Notes: generated by a model not told the origin, from the sequence alone. 7,124 nt of DNA from Candidatus Heimdallarchaeota archaeon (GCA_023135215.1 JAGLTP010000533.1:1-7124), one strand, 5' to 3'. Shown: positions 1 to 6,574, counted from the first letter of the stretch. A program made the numbers and translations.

Positions 1-1922
1 TCTATAATAAGACCGAGTTCATATCCTTCTTTTACTGAATCTAGAATTTTCCTGGGATGAACTTCTTTGCAATCTCCAATCTTGAAAACCCTATCTGCTC
101 CCCCGCTTGCAAAGTCCTCTGTCTCTGTTGACGGTCCAGCAAAGGTCAAAACAATATCATCAAAATCAATTTTGGTGTGTTTATCTTGTACTTGAGCGAC
201 GATTTCATTCTCTTTGATTTCTTCTATTTGGGTTTCCAATAGGACTTCGATTTTATCGTCTTCTTCTATTGTTGGTATCACTTCTCTTGCGACTAGAGAA
301 TAGAGATCAGTACCTAATCTTTTTTTATCACTGATTATGGTTACTTCTTTATTAGCACAAGAAAGATATTCTGCAGTTTCAATACCAATCATTTCTCCAC
401 CTAATACTACTACCTTCTGTCCCTTTGGAATTAACCCACTCAAAACAGTCACATAGTTACTAAATTTAATTTTATTGAGACCTTTTATTTCTGGTACTTT
501 AGGAGAAACTCCTGTCGCTAGCACAATGGTATCAGGTTTGTAGTTAGCTACAATTTCTGCTGTAAAATCAGTGTTGAGAGAAACTTCGATATTTAATCTC
601 TCAATTATTTTCTTGTAATAATCTATTAGATTTTGAACCTCTTTTTTCATTGGAGCTGTTTTTGCATAATTCAACGATCCCCCAATTAAGGAGTTTCTTT
701 CAATGATTTTTACATTATGTCCTCGCATTTTAGCAATTCTTGAGAATTCTAATCCTGAAGGACCACTCCCTACAACTAAGATATTCAAGAATTTCTCTGC
801 TTTTTCGATTTCCTTATCATGTTTTAGAATATTTGGGTTTATTGCACAGAGTACTTGTTGCTCTGTCATAATCTGATTGAGGCACGTATTGCAACCTATA
901 CAGATTCTTATGTAATCTTTTTTATTTTCCATTATCTTGAGAGGGAAATAAGGATCAGAAATCAAAGCCCTACCAATAGAAACTAGATCAGCTTTTTTCT
1001 TTTGCAAAATCTCCTCAGCGATTTCAGGAGTATTTATCCTTCCAACTACAGCTACAGGGGTGTGTTGTAATGCTTCTTTTACAAGTTGTGCATTGTCGGA
1101 AAAGCAACCTCTAGGATAGTTCATATATGGAACAACGGGAAATCTAGGGCTATCAAAAACTCCTCCAGTAATGTTTATTAAATCAATACCTTCCTTCTCT
1201 AATATCTGTGCAATTTGTATAACATCCTCTACTTCTAAACCATTTTTAATATAATCACTACCATTGAGTCTAAACCCAATAATGAAATCACTACCGCATT
1301 TTCTTCTAACTTCCCTAATTACTTCTACTGCTGCTCTTGTTCTGTTTTCGAATGATTGATTGCCATATTTGTCATCTCGTTTGTTTGTTCGCAGAGAAAA
1401 GAACTGATTGAGTAAATAACCGTGTCCTGCATGAATTTCTGCTCCATCAAAACCTGCTTTTTTGGCTCTTAAGCAAGCTTCTCCATAGCCTTTGACGATA
1501 TTTGAAATCTGTTTCTTTGTTAGTGGGACTGGTGTTTCACCTGACATCTCAAATGGAACAGCTGAAGGAGCAACAGCTTGAAGACCAATCATAAAAGAAG
1601 ATGCTTGAGCTCCGGCATGATATATTTGTAATAGAGCATGGGCACCATGTTTTTTAATAGAACTTACTAATTCTTTGAATTTTTTAATTCTTTTATTGCT
1701 GTCAATACTCAGCATTGTAGTTGTTCCAGCCCCCACTCTATCAAAATAAGCACCCTCAACTATTATTAAACCTGCTCCTCCTTTAGCTCTTAGTTCATAA
1801 TATTTGATTAGCTTATCAGGAATATTTCCCTCTTCATCACCAAAATTGGTATCCATACCCGGCATTACAATTCTGTTTTTAATCTCAGTGTTATTCAAAA
1901 TAAATGGTTCAAGTAATTTCAT
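1..1922 (-). CDS. NADH:flavin oxidoreductase of the 2,4-dienoyl-CoA reductase / trimethylamine dehydrogenase type (3' end off window)
   Basis: The 640 visible residues read without a stop or frameshift from ATG at 1922 to the left edge. Residues 1-330 form an Old Yellow Enzyme TIM barrel that binds FMN: QIYHAG at 99-104 and EIHAGHGYLLNQF at 162-174, with H164, H167 and Y169 in the usual active-site segment. Next is a 4Fe-4S cluster motif, CIGCNTC at 341-347 plus C359 (C-x2-C-x2-C-x11-C). The FAD-binding motif is VVGSGPSG (383-390), the nucleotide-binding motif is VLGGEMIG (506-513), and the closing FAD motif is KIGDC (614-618). Enzymes of this build pass electrons from NAD(P)H through FAD and the cluster to FMN and reduce enoyl or dienoyl substrates; some members demethylate amines or reduce bile acids. 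The substrate cannot be read from sequence. Family members are about 640-730 residues, so only a short tail is probably missing. A good Shine-Dalgarno (GAGG, 7-base spacer) supports the start. Confidence 0.93.
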   Translation of the reverse strand, partial: MKLLEPFILNNTEIKNRIVMPGMDTNFGDEEGNIPDKLIKYYELRAKGGAGLIIVEGAYFDRVGAGTTTMLSIDSNKRIKKFKELVSSIKKHGAHALLQIYHAGAQASSFMIGLQAVAPSAVPFEMSGETPVPLTKKQISNIVKGYGEACLRAKKAGFDGAEIHAGHGYLLNQFFSLRTNKRDDKYGNQSFENRTRAAVEVIREVRRKCGSDFIIGFRLNGSDYIKNGLEVEDVIQIAQILEKEGIDLINITGGVFDSPRFPVVPYMNYPRGCFSDNAQLVKEALQHTPVAVVGRINTPEIAEEILQKKKADLVSIGRALISDPYFPLKIMENKKDYIRICIGCNTCLNQIMTEQQVLCAINPNILKHDKEIEKAEKFLNILVVGSGPSGLEFSRIAKMRGHNVKIIERNSLIGGSLNYAKTAPMKKEVQNLIDYYKKIIERLNIEVSLNTDFTAEIVANYKPDTIVLATGVSPKVPEIKGLNKIKFSNYVTVLSGLIPKGQKVVVLGGEMIGIETAEYLSCANKEVTIISDKKRLGTDLYSLVAREVIPTIEEDDKIEVLLETQIEEIKENEIVAQVQDKHTKIDFDDIVLTFAGPSTETEDFASGGADRVFKIGDCKEVHPRKILDSVKEGYELGLII

Positions 1923-1926
1923 TGCT

Positions 1927-1972
1927 CTTCCTCGAATTAGCGAAATATTAAGAAAAAAGAGTTAAATAAAAA
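1927..1972 (-). promoter_or_regulatory. Promoter and Shine-Dalgarno of the flavoenzyme gene
   Basis: On the minus strand a T-rich TATA-like element, TTTTTATTTAA, lies at 1972-1962. A start site about 26 bases further on would leave a leader of about 19 nucleotides. That leader carries GAGGAAG (1933-1927), a convincing ribosome-binding site before ATG 1922. The Shine-Dalgarno is clear; the TATA assignment is weaker because the surroundings are A/T-rich throughout. Confidence 0.45.
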
Positions 1973-2008
1973 GATTTAGAGAAAAAAATAGTTATCCTAT
2001 TTCAATCT

Positions 2009-2158
2009 TCAATAACCTACTATTTTTTGTACATCGACGTAAGGTACTTCTCCCAATATTCTGGGACGGTGATTTTTCTTCATATCCTCGAGTTCTTTTG
2101 GTAAATACATGAATAAGATAACATCTCGTACTTGGATAAAGATATTTAGTTTCTTCAT
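2009..2158 (-). CDS. Doubtful small ORF, 49 residues, no recognised family
   Basis: An ATG at 2158 opens 49 codons ending in TGA at 2009. The product starts MKKLNIFIQVRDVILFMYLP and is basic to neutral with a mixed hydrophobic pattern. The frame stays open upstream to a TTG at 2254, but that extension overlaps the divergent methyltransferase gene and starts with a serine-rich stretch, so it is probably not coding. No strong Shine-Dalgarno precedes the ATG. The amino-acid composition is more protein-like than a random AT-rich frame. It lies upstream of the flavoenzyme on the same strand, 86 bases from its start. It could be a small protein, a remnant of a degraded gene, or chance. I do not recognise it. 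Confidence 0.25.
   Translation of the reverse strand: MKKLNIFIQVRDVILFMYLPKELEDMKKNHRPRILGEVPYVDVQKIVGY
2138..2149 (+). promoter_or_regulatory. Possible TATA element for the methyltransferase gene
   Basis: The sequence aaagatatttag has a purine-rich left half that could act as BRE and an atattta core centred near 2145. It predicts transcription from about 2171 and a leader of about 29 bases before ATG 2200. No Shine-Dalgarno is seen before 2200. Assignment is tentative. Confidence 0.25.
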
Positions 2159-2199
2159 CCATTCTGGTTCCAACTTATTTTCTTTGAGCACTGAAATCA

Positions 2200-3006
2200 A
2201 TGGGAAAAAATAAGAAGGTTCATTTCTTGTGGAAGATGAGGAGTATGAATACAAAGGATATGAAAATCTTCATTGAAAAAGTCCCCATATTAAAAAAACC
2301 ACTATATGCCTTTCTTACGATTTTATATTTAATCAGTTTAATAACACTCACAGCATTCTTCTTTTATTTGATAAATAGGGTTGAGTGGTGGGGACCTCTT
2401 TTATCACAAGCAATTATGTGTATAATCGTGTGTAGCATAGGAATTCTACATTTCAGATATGCATCTCTCTATCGAACGAAATACCAAGAGCTTGCATATC
2501 AAAGATTTCTATATGTGTTCATTTTACCATATCTAGTTGCATGGTATGGGTGTTTTTTTCATCCTGCATTCATTAAAGGATCTAAAATTCTCCCAATTTG
2601 GGCACAGATTATACTCATAGTTTTTTGTTCATTTCTAATGATATCGACTTCAATTCAAATTGAAAGAGCAGGATTTTCAATGATGACTCATGGTCTAGAT
2701 CTCTTTTCTGTCTTTCCAGAGGAAACTGGCATAGTTAGAGGTAAGATATATTCATTTATTCGACACCCACTACATTTTGCTTTATTATCTGGTGGTTTTG
2801 CAATGGGTTTTGTAAGTAACACTTGGATTGCTCTTGTTGCAGCTACGTTTCAAATTATTCCATGTGTTGTAATTGGGTTATGGGAGGATAGAGAGCTAAT
2901 CACTCGTAGTGGAGATGATCATAAAGAATACATAAGAGAAACAGCATTTCTGTTTCCAATTCGTAGACTCCCTGGTTTCTTGAAGTTACTTTTGATAGGA
3001 AAATAG
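2200..3006 (+). CDS. Integral membrane methyltransferase of the ICMT/PEMT (isoprenylcysteine or phospholipid methyltransferase) type
   Basis: The 268-residue product has about six hydrophobic segments (roughly 35-57, 69-86, 103-120, 133-151, 191-206 and 209-227). The C-terminal half carries the family signature: RGKIYSFIRHP (180-190), then WEDREL (228-233), and a basic tail with Y244. In characterised ICMT and PEMT enzymes this RHP...E pattern binds S-adenosylmethionine at the membrane, and the methyl group goes to a prenylcysteine carboxylate or a lipid headgroup. Here the usual HPxY is HPLH, so a tyrosine is replaced by histidine. The substrate is not evident from the sequence or neighbours. 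ATG 2200 gives the longest product, but ATGs at 2236, 2245 and 2260 are in frame and none has a well-placed Shine-Dalgarno. Losing up to 20 N-terminal residues would not affect any membrane segment. The gene is divergent from the flavoenzyme and convergent with the EutA-like gene. Confidence 0.82.
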   Translation: MGKNKKVHFLWKMRSMNTKDMKIFIEKVPILKKPLYAFLTILYLISLITLTAFFFYLINRVEWWGPLLSQAIMCIIVCSIGILHFRYASLYRTKYQELAYQRFLYVFILPYLVAWYGCFFHPAFIKGSKILPIWAQIILIVFCSFLMISTSIQIERAGFSMMTHGLDLFSVFPEETGIVRGKIYSFIRHPLHFALLSGGFAMGFVSNTWIALVAATFQIIPCVVIGLWEDRELITRSGDDHKEYIRETAFLFPIRRLPGFLKLLLIGK

Positions 3007-3014
3007 AAAACGAG

Positions 3015-3087
3015 GTATCTTCTTGTAAGCTCCTTTCTACTTTCTAAAAACCTATTTTTCAACAAGGGAGACATTACAAGAAGGTAT
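3015..3087 (+). repeat. Long-armed inverted repeat in the convergent intergenic gap
   Basis: Arms cttcttgtaa (3019-3028) and ttacaagaag (3074-3083) are perfect reverse complements over 10 bp. They extend outward to 14 bp (3015-3028 with 3074-3087) if two G-U pairs are allowed. Those two pairs are wobbles only in plus-strand RNA and become A-C mismatches on the minus strand, so a folded RNA would favour the 3' UTR of the methyltransferase transcript. The 45-base loop contains a T5 run. It could be a 3'-end structure or the ends of a small degraded element; the sequence does not decide. Confidence 0.5.
3046..3059. terminator. Possible bidirectional T-tract terminator between convergent genes
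   Basis: A5 at 3046-3050 (T5 on the minus strand) and T5 at 3055-3059 (plus strand) stand nine bases apart between the stops at 3006 and 3100. Archaeal RNA polymerase can stop at T-rich tracts in the non-template strand without a hairpin, so this pair could end both transcripts. The runs are short, hence the low confidence. Confidence 0.35.
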
Positions 3088-3099
3088 GTTGAACGTTCC

Positions 3100-5241
3100 C
3101 TATTCCGAATTCTTGTTTTTGTTGAATACCAAGCTCTTTACTGTCACAGGGAAAGCTTGACCTGAGTAGAGTGGAGATCCGATATCAATCCAATCACCTT
3201 CTTCAAGTTCTAATTCATCCATACAAATGAGGTTATTCTGCAGGGATGTTTCTCTACGAAGGGCAATTCCCACTGATCCCCCCATATCTTGGTCAAAAAT
3301 CAGAATGACCATTTTATTATTAGCAATTGTGTTTGGTAAAGCTTCTTCGATTGCCTTAGCGAAATCTGTCAGATAAAAATTGTTCCTATAGATTGGGTCT
3401 TTGAAGTATAGAGCTACTAAATCTGTACCTTCCTGCATATCAAACCTCTTGAAAGCTTGGTTGACTTCTTTCTTAAGTTTCTCAGGACTGAAGTTTTCTT
3501 TTCGAATATTTACATTTATCACCGGAATATTATCAAGAGGGAATAGAATACTTTTATCGAAATAGCAAGTAGAACCAGACACTGAAAGCGAAAATGATCC
3601 CGCACCAATAACTGTTGCTCTAATTTTGTTTTCTGGCTCGAGAATTGGTAAATTATGCTTTTTAATTAAAGTTTGGATTTCCTCTGCAAGATATATCCCA
3701 ATATCATCAAATGTGTTTTTCTTCCCAAAAATCAACTCAGCAACTCCACCTGAGAAAGAATAACCATCAATTAGTATGCTAAAATCTAAATTACTTGTCA
3801 TCATCAGTTCTTTGGCAATTTTGCTTTTTGCTGGTCCTCTCATTACTTCAACCAAAGCATGTGCGTATTTCTTAGCTATTGCTTTAACATCCTTCTCAGT
3901 GATAACATCTTCTATTTGATAGTCTAGATTAAGTTCTTTCATAAGGAATTCAGTAGGTTCATCTATCCTCCAGATTTTGAAATTTTTATCAATTCCTAAC
4001 AATCTACCGCCAACATTTATGCATGAAGTACTTGTAACCTGGCCTTTAGATGCTATGGCAAGATTACTAGTACCTCCACCAACATCTATATTCATTATAG
4101 TATTTTCATCTTTTAGAGTCTGATCAACAATTCCACTTCCCATAGCTCCAAGTAGTGATTCAAAGTTTGGTCCCGCTGCAGCACTGACAAATTTACCAGT
4201 TGATGAAGATAGCCTTCTTACTATCTCCTCTGCATTTTGTTTCTTAGCTGTTTCTCCAGTAACTATAACTGCACCTGTATCTACCATCTCTGTCTTAATG
4301 CCTGCTTTCTTGTATTCCTCTTCAAAAAATTCAACAATCGCATCAATATCTATTGTAAAGCGGTCTATTAGAGGCGTGTCAATTATAGTGCCTTCATAGA
4401 TTATTTTTCGATTAATCAGATGAAAGCGATTGGACATATTGAAAAAACTTTGTTCTCTTCTTAAAGTTAAACCTGAAAATACAAGATGTGATGTGGAAGA
4501 ACCAACATCAATTCCAACACTTAAAACATTCAAGTATTCGCCAATATCATCATTAGCCTGTGAAAGAATTTCAGGAAATATCTCCGCTAGCTTGCTCTCA
4601 TTTTGTCGAATCTTTTCAATTTCTTTAAGAGAATATCCCATTAGTTCTCTTGCAGATTTTATCTTTATACTCGATTTACTGCTATTCGATTTTAAGGAAT
4701 TTTCCTCCGTACTTACAATTCTTATCTCTAATTCTTTATCATGATGCTCAGGCAATTCTATTCTTTCATCTGAATTTAGCAGCTGCTCCTTCAACTCTTC
4801 AGGAATATCTAAGAACTGTTCACAAACAGTACAGAAGAATTTGATTGATGTTGTTTTATCACTGCCTGGAAGGACCGGACCATCTTCAGTAGGACGACGG
4901 ATTTTATTATCAACTTGTCTTTGAATACCAGCTAATGTGATATCAAACATTTCTGCCATTCTGTCGCATAAGTTATCATAAATTGGACCTGTTTCTAGAA
5001 CTGATTCAAGTGCTAATCTAAATTCTGAAACAAGTCGGTAAAATTGGGACAATTCTGTTAAATCCTCTTCTTCGTGTTGTTTAATTAAAACATTATATTT
5101 TTCTGTGAATGTTTCTATCAATTCCTTTGCATTTTCTTTGTTATACCTATCTAAAAACGCATTTACAATTCCCACTATAGCCCATTTTTGATTTGCGATA
5201 TCAACTCTAATGTTTGATTCATCAACTGCTTTACTAGACAT
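3100..5241 (-). CDS. EutA-family reactivase-like ASKHA ATPase with a large N-terminal extension
   Basis: From ATG 5241 the product is 713 residues. Residues about 239-713 match bacterial EutA, the ATPase that swaps damaged cobalamin out of ethanolamine ammonia-lyase, over its whole length (E. coli EutA is 467 residues). Visible motifs are GIDVGSSTS (243-251, phosphate 1), VTGETAKK (327-334), NIDVGGGTSN (384-393, phosphate 2), INVGGRLL (408-415), FSGGVAEL (496-503), IGAGSFSLSVSGST (545-558) and the C-terminal block GDWIDIGSPL...PVTVKSL. The first 235 or so residues are not part of EutA. They are mostly helical and acidic, and include CTVC (137-140), LPEHH (163-167) and a serine-rich linker near 182-196. 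No EutB/EutC is visible, so the client is unknown. Other in-frame ATGs are at 5259 and 5274. The frame stays open to a TTG at 5349, but that would run through the divergent gene. I chose 5241 because the residues before it are hydrophobic and promoter-like; 5259 is nearly as good. Confidence 0.85.
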   Translation of the reverse strand: MSSKAVDESNIRVDIANQKWAIVGIVNAFLDRYNKENAKELIETFTEKYNVLIKQHEEEDLTELSQFYRLVSEFRLALESVLETGPIYDNLCDRMAEMFDITLAGIQRQVDNKIRRPTEDGPVLPGSDKTTSIKFFCTVCEQFLDIPEELKEQLLNSDERIELPEHHDKELEIRIVSTEENSLKSNSSKSSIKIKSARELMGYSLKEIEKIRQNESKLAEIFPEILSQANDDIGEYLNVLSVGIDVGSSTSHLVFSGLTLRREQSFFNMSNRFHLINRKIIYEGTIIDTPLIDRFTIDIDAIVEFFEEEYKKAGIKTEMVDTGAVIVTGETAKKQNAEEIVRRLSSSTGKFVSAAAGPNFESLLGAMGSGIVDQTLKDENTIMNIDVGGGTSNLAIASKGQVTSTSCINVGGRLLGIDKNFKIWRIDEPTEFLMKELNLDYQIEDVITEKDVKAIAKKYAHALVEVMRGPAKSKIAKELMMTSNLDFSILIDGYSFSGGVAELIFGKKNTFDDIGIYLAEEIQTLIKKHNLPILEPENKIRATVIGAGSFSLSVSGSTCYFDKSILFPLDNIPVINVNIRKENFSPEKLKKEVNQAFKRFDMQEGTDLVALYFKDPIYRNNFYLTDFAKAIEEALPNTIANNKMVILIFDQDMGGSVGIALRRETSLQNNLICMDELELEEGDWIDIGSPLYSGQAFPVTVKSLVFNKNKNSE

Positions 5242-5261
5242 ATGCTGAAAAATTACCATTT

Positions 5262-5294
5262 CATATAAATACATTATTATAATATAAAAATACA
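5262..5294. promoter_or_regulatory. Divergent archaeal-type promoter region
   Basis: This stretch is almost pure A/T with overlapping TATA-like elements on both strands. On the plus strand the attataatata core centred near 5280 lies 25-26 bases before ATG 5305, which fits a leaderless transcript. On the minus strand TTTTTATATTATA (5291-5279) is 26 bases before ATG 5259, and TATTTATATG (5272-5263) is 26 bases before ATG 5241. The minus-strand start therefore stays ambiguous. No Shine-Dalgarno is seen on either side. Confidence 0.55.
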
Positions 5295-5304
5295 ATAATG
5301 TATT
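5268..5304. promoter_or_regulatory. Candidate operator: perfect 11-bp inverted repeat
   Basis: AATACATTATT (5268-5278) and AATAATGTATT (5294-5304) are exact reverse complements separated by 15 bases. Centre-to-centre distance is 26 bases, about two and a half helical turns. The right arm ends on the base before the ATG of the winged-helix gene, and the two arms bracket the TATA elements of both divergent genes. A dimeric regulator bound here would block both promoters. The arms are A/T-rich, so some symmetry is expected by chance, but 11 perfect pairs in this position is suggestive. Confidence 0.5.
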
Positions 5305-5649
5305 ATGAGTCAATCTAAGAATCGACGAACACTGATTGAAAGAGCTCAAGCAATATTCAAACTAGTTGAATACGAAGATGATCCCTTTCCAAAATCTAAA
5401 CTCCAAAAAGTAGGTCTAAATCCAGCTACAGCTGAAAAATGGTTAGATCTAATCGTGTATATACAGAAGCAACCTAGAATTAGATTGATAAGAACGAAAA
5501 ATAATACAATAATAGAAAAACAAGAACAAAAGTTCCACACGATGAGCAGAGAAATATTCATGGATCCGAAGAAGAGCTACAAAGAACGATTTCATTCGTT
5601 GAATGATTATCTAAGAGCGCTTATGACTTCGGAAAGATTGAACGAATAG
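5305..5649 (+). CDS. Small winged-helix DNA-binding protein, likely local regulator
   Basis: The 114-residue basic protein begins MSQSKNRRTLIERAQAIFKL. Residues 10-24 form a first helix, and about 28-53 read as a helix-turn-helix (FPKSKLQKVGLNPATAEKWL), with 39-53 as the putative recognition helix. PRIRLIRTKNNTIIEK (57-72) has the alternating pattern of a wing hairpin. The rest (73-114) is charged and probably helical, perhaps for dimerisation. I infer the fold from pattern alone; no specific family is recognised. The ATG at 5305 directly follows the right arm of an 11-bp inverted repeat and lies 25-26 bases from a TATA core, so translation is probably leaderless. The arrangement suggests control of itself and of the divergent EutA-like gene. 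It ends six bases from the stop of the convergent DegV gene. A protein-binding role other than DNA binding cannot be excluded. Confidence 0.7.
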   Translation: MSQSKNRRTLIERAQAIFKLVEYEDDPFPKSKLQKVGLNPATAEKWLDLIVYIQKQPRIRLIRTKNNTIIEKQEQKFHTMSREIFMDPKKSYKERFHSLNDYLRALMTSERLNE

Positions 5650-5655
5650 AAAGTA

Positions 5656-6522
5656 TCAGAATTCAGATATCAAGGCAACAACATCTGGTCCTGTGTGTGC
5701 AGAAATTGTAACCCCTGTACATATTGTTCTTATTTTCACATCTTTGAAATGTTGCTCTAATTGTTTCTCCATTCTTCCAGCATATTCCAGATTATTACCA
5801 TGGATAATAATAACTTGTTTTGGAAAGTTGGTAAAATTCTCTGAGGTTAATTCTAGAATCTTATGAATACCCTCGTCTGTTTCTGTTACAGTTGTAGCAA
5901 CTTCGTTCTTACCTTCTTCATTGACAACAGTAATTGGCTTCTTTCTTAGCAGTGTTCCAAGAATATATTTTGTTACTGAGATTCTACCACCCTTACGTAA
6001 ATATTTCAATGAAGGAAGAAGTATGTAAGTTTTGATGGTTTTGGCTTTTTCTCTTAGTTTTATTGCTATTTCCTCGCCCTTCAAACCCTGTTTTTTTAGT
6101 TTCATACCTTCTTCTATCAACAACACTTCAGAATATGAAGCATTCAATGCATCAACAAGATGAACTTTAATTTTGTCATTTTTCCTTTTAAGCATATTTA
6201 CCCCTAAACGTGCGCTGTTAAGCGTTCCACTTAAACCCGAACTTAGAGTCACTACAATTATTTCTTCTACTCCATCTTTTGCTAGTTCTTCATAAACAGT
6301 AAAAAAATCATTAGGGGTTGGTTGAGCAGTTTTTGCAGAGAAATCGTCAACTGAGTCATATTTACCATAATAGGAATCAAGATTAAAACTTCTATCCTCT
6401 TTATGTACAACATCAACTGCATCACTAAAAGTTACACTCAAAGGAACAACTTTTACACCTATTTCTTCAGCATAATCAAGATCGATATCTGAACCACTAT
6501 CTGTAACAAATCCTATCTTCAT
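5656..6522 (-). CDS. DegV family protein (fatty-acid-binding)
   Basis: From ATG 6522 the protein has 288 residues, the usual DegV length. Diagnostic features are the N-terminal VTDSGSD (6-12), the lipid-contacting KTAQPTP (64-70), TLSSGLSGT (92-100), SLKYLRKGGRIS (171-182), KKPI (194-197) and the closing HTGPD (276-280). DegV/FakB-type proteins bind a single fatty acid. In Firmicutes, FakB presents it to the kinase FakA for phosphorylation and entry into phospholipids. No kinase partner is visible here, so the role in this organism is open. The frame extends five codons to a TTG at 6537, but ATG 6522 gives the normal family N-terminus. It also sits 26-27 bases from a TATA box, consistent with a leaderless mRNA. 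There is no signal peptide. The gene converges closely with the winged-helix gene. Confidence 0.93.
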   Translation of the reverse strand: MKIGFVTDSGSDIDLDYAEEIGVKVVPLSVTFSDAVDVVHKEDRSFNLDSYYGKYDSVDDFSAKTAQPTPNDFFTVYEELAKDGVEEIIVVTLSSGLSGTLNSARLGVNMLKRKNDKIKVHLVDALNASYSEVLLIEEGMKLKKQGLKGEEIAIKLREKAKTIKTYILLPSLKYLRKGGRISVTKYILGTLLRKKPITVVNEEGKNEVATTVTETDEGIHKILELTSENFTNFPKQVIIIHGNNLEYAGRMEKQLEQHFKDVKIRTICTGVTISAHTGPDVVALISEF

Positions 6523-6544
6523 AGGTTTTTCATTCAATCACTCA

Positions 6545-6553
6545 TTTATAAAA
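6545..6553 (-). promoter_or_regulatory. TATA box of the DegV gene
   Basis: The minus strand reads TTTTATAAA, centred at 6549. Counting about 26 bases on places transcription at 6522-6523, exactly at the ATG chosen for the DegV gene. This supports a leaderless transcript and argues against the TTG start 15 bases upstream. Confidence 0.55.
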
Positions 6554-6574
6554 AGTTCTCTGAAACAAGAGAGT

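Noticed and set aside
3091..3098. GAACGTTC palindrome near the EutA-like stop
   Set aside because: Eight bases, single copy, no positional logic; likely chance.
4430..4844. Two plus-strand open frames (104 and 64 residues) inside the EutA-like gene
   Set aside because: They lie opposite the strongly supported EutA-like frame, have low-complexity serine/leucine-rich composition and no initiation signals.
5242..5349. Extension of the EutA-like protein to a TTG at 5349
   Set aside because: It would translate through the A/T-rich divergent promoter and the start of the winged-helix gene; the added residues are hydrophobic and not family-like.
5346..5561. Minus-strand 71-residue frame opposite the winged-helix gene
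   Set aside because: Its product is hydrophobic and cysteine-rich as expected for the antisense of a basic coding sequence, and the plus-strand frame is far more protein-like.
6523..6537. TTG start for the DegV protein
   Set aside because: ATG 6522 gives the normal DegV N-terminus and matches the TATA spacing; the TTG has no support.
6557..6572. Small hairpin TCTCT-GAAACA-AGAGA between tRNA and DegV
   Set aside because: Only five pairs, and it lies after the T run in the direction of transcription, so it does not form an intrinsic terminator.
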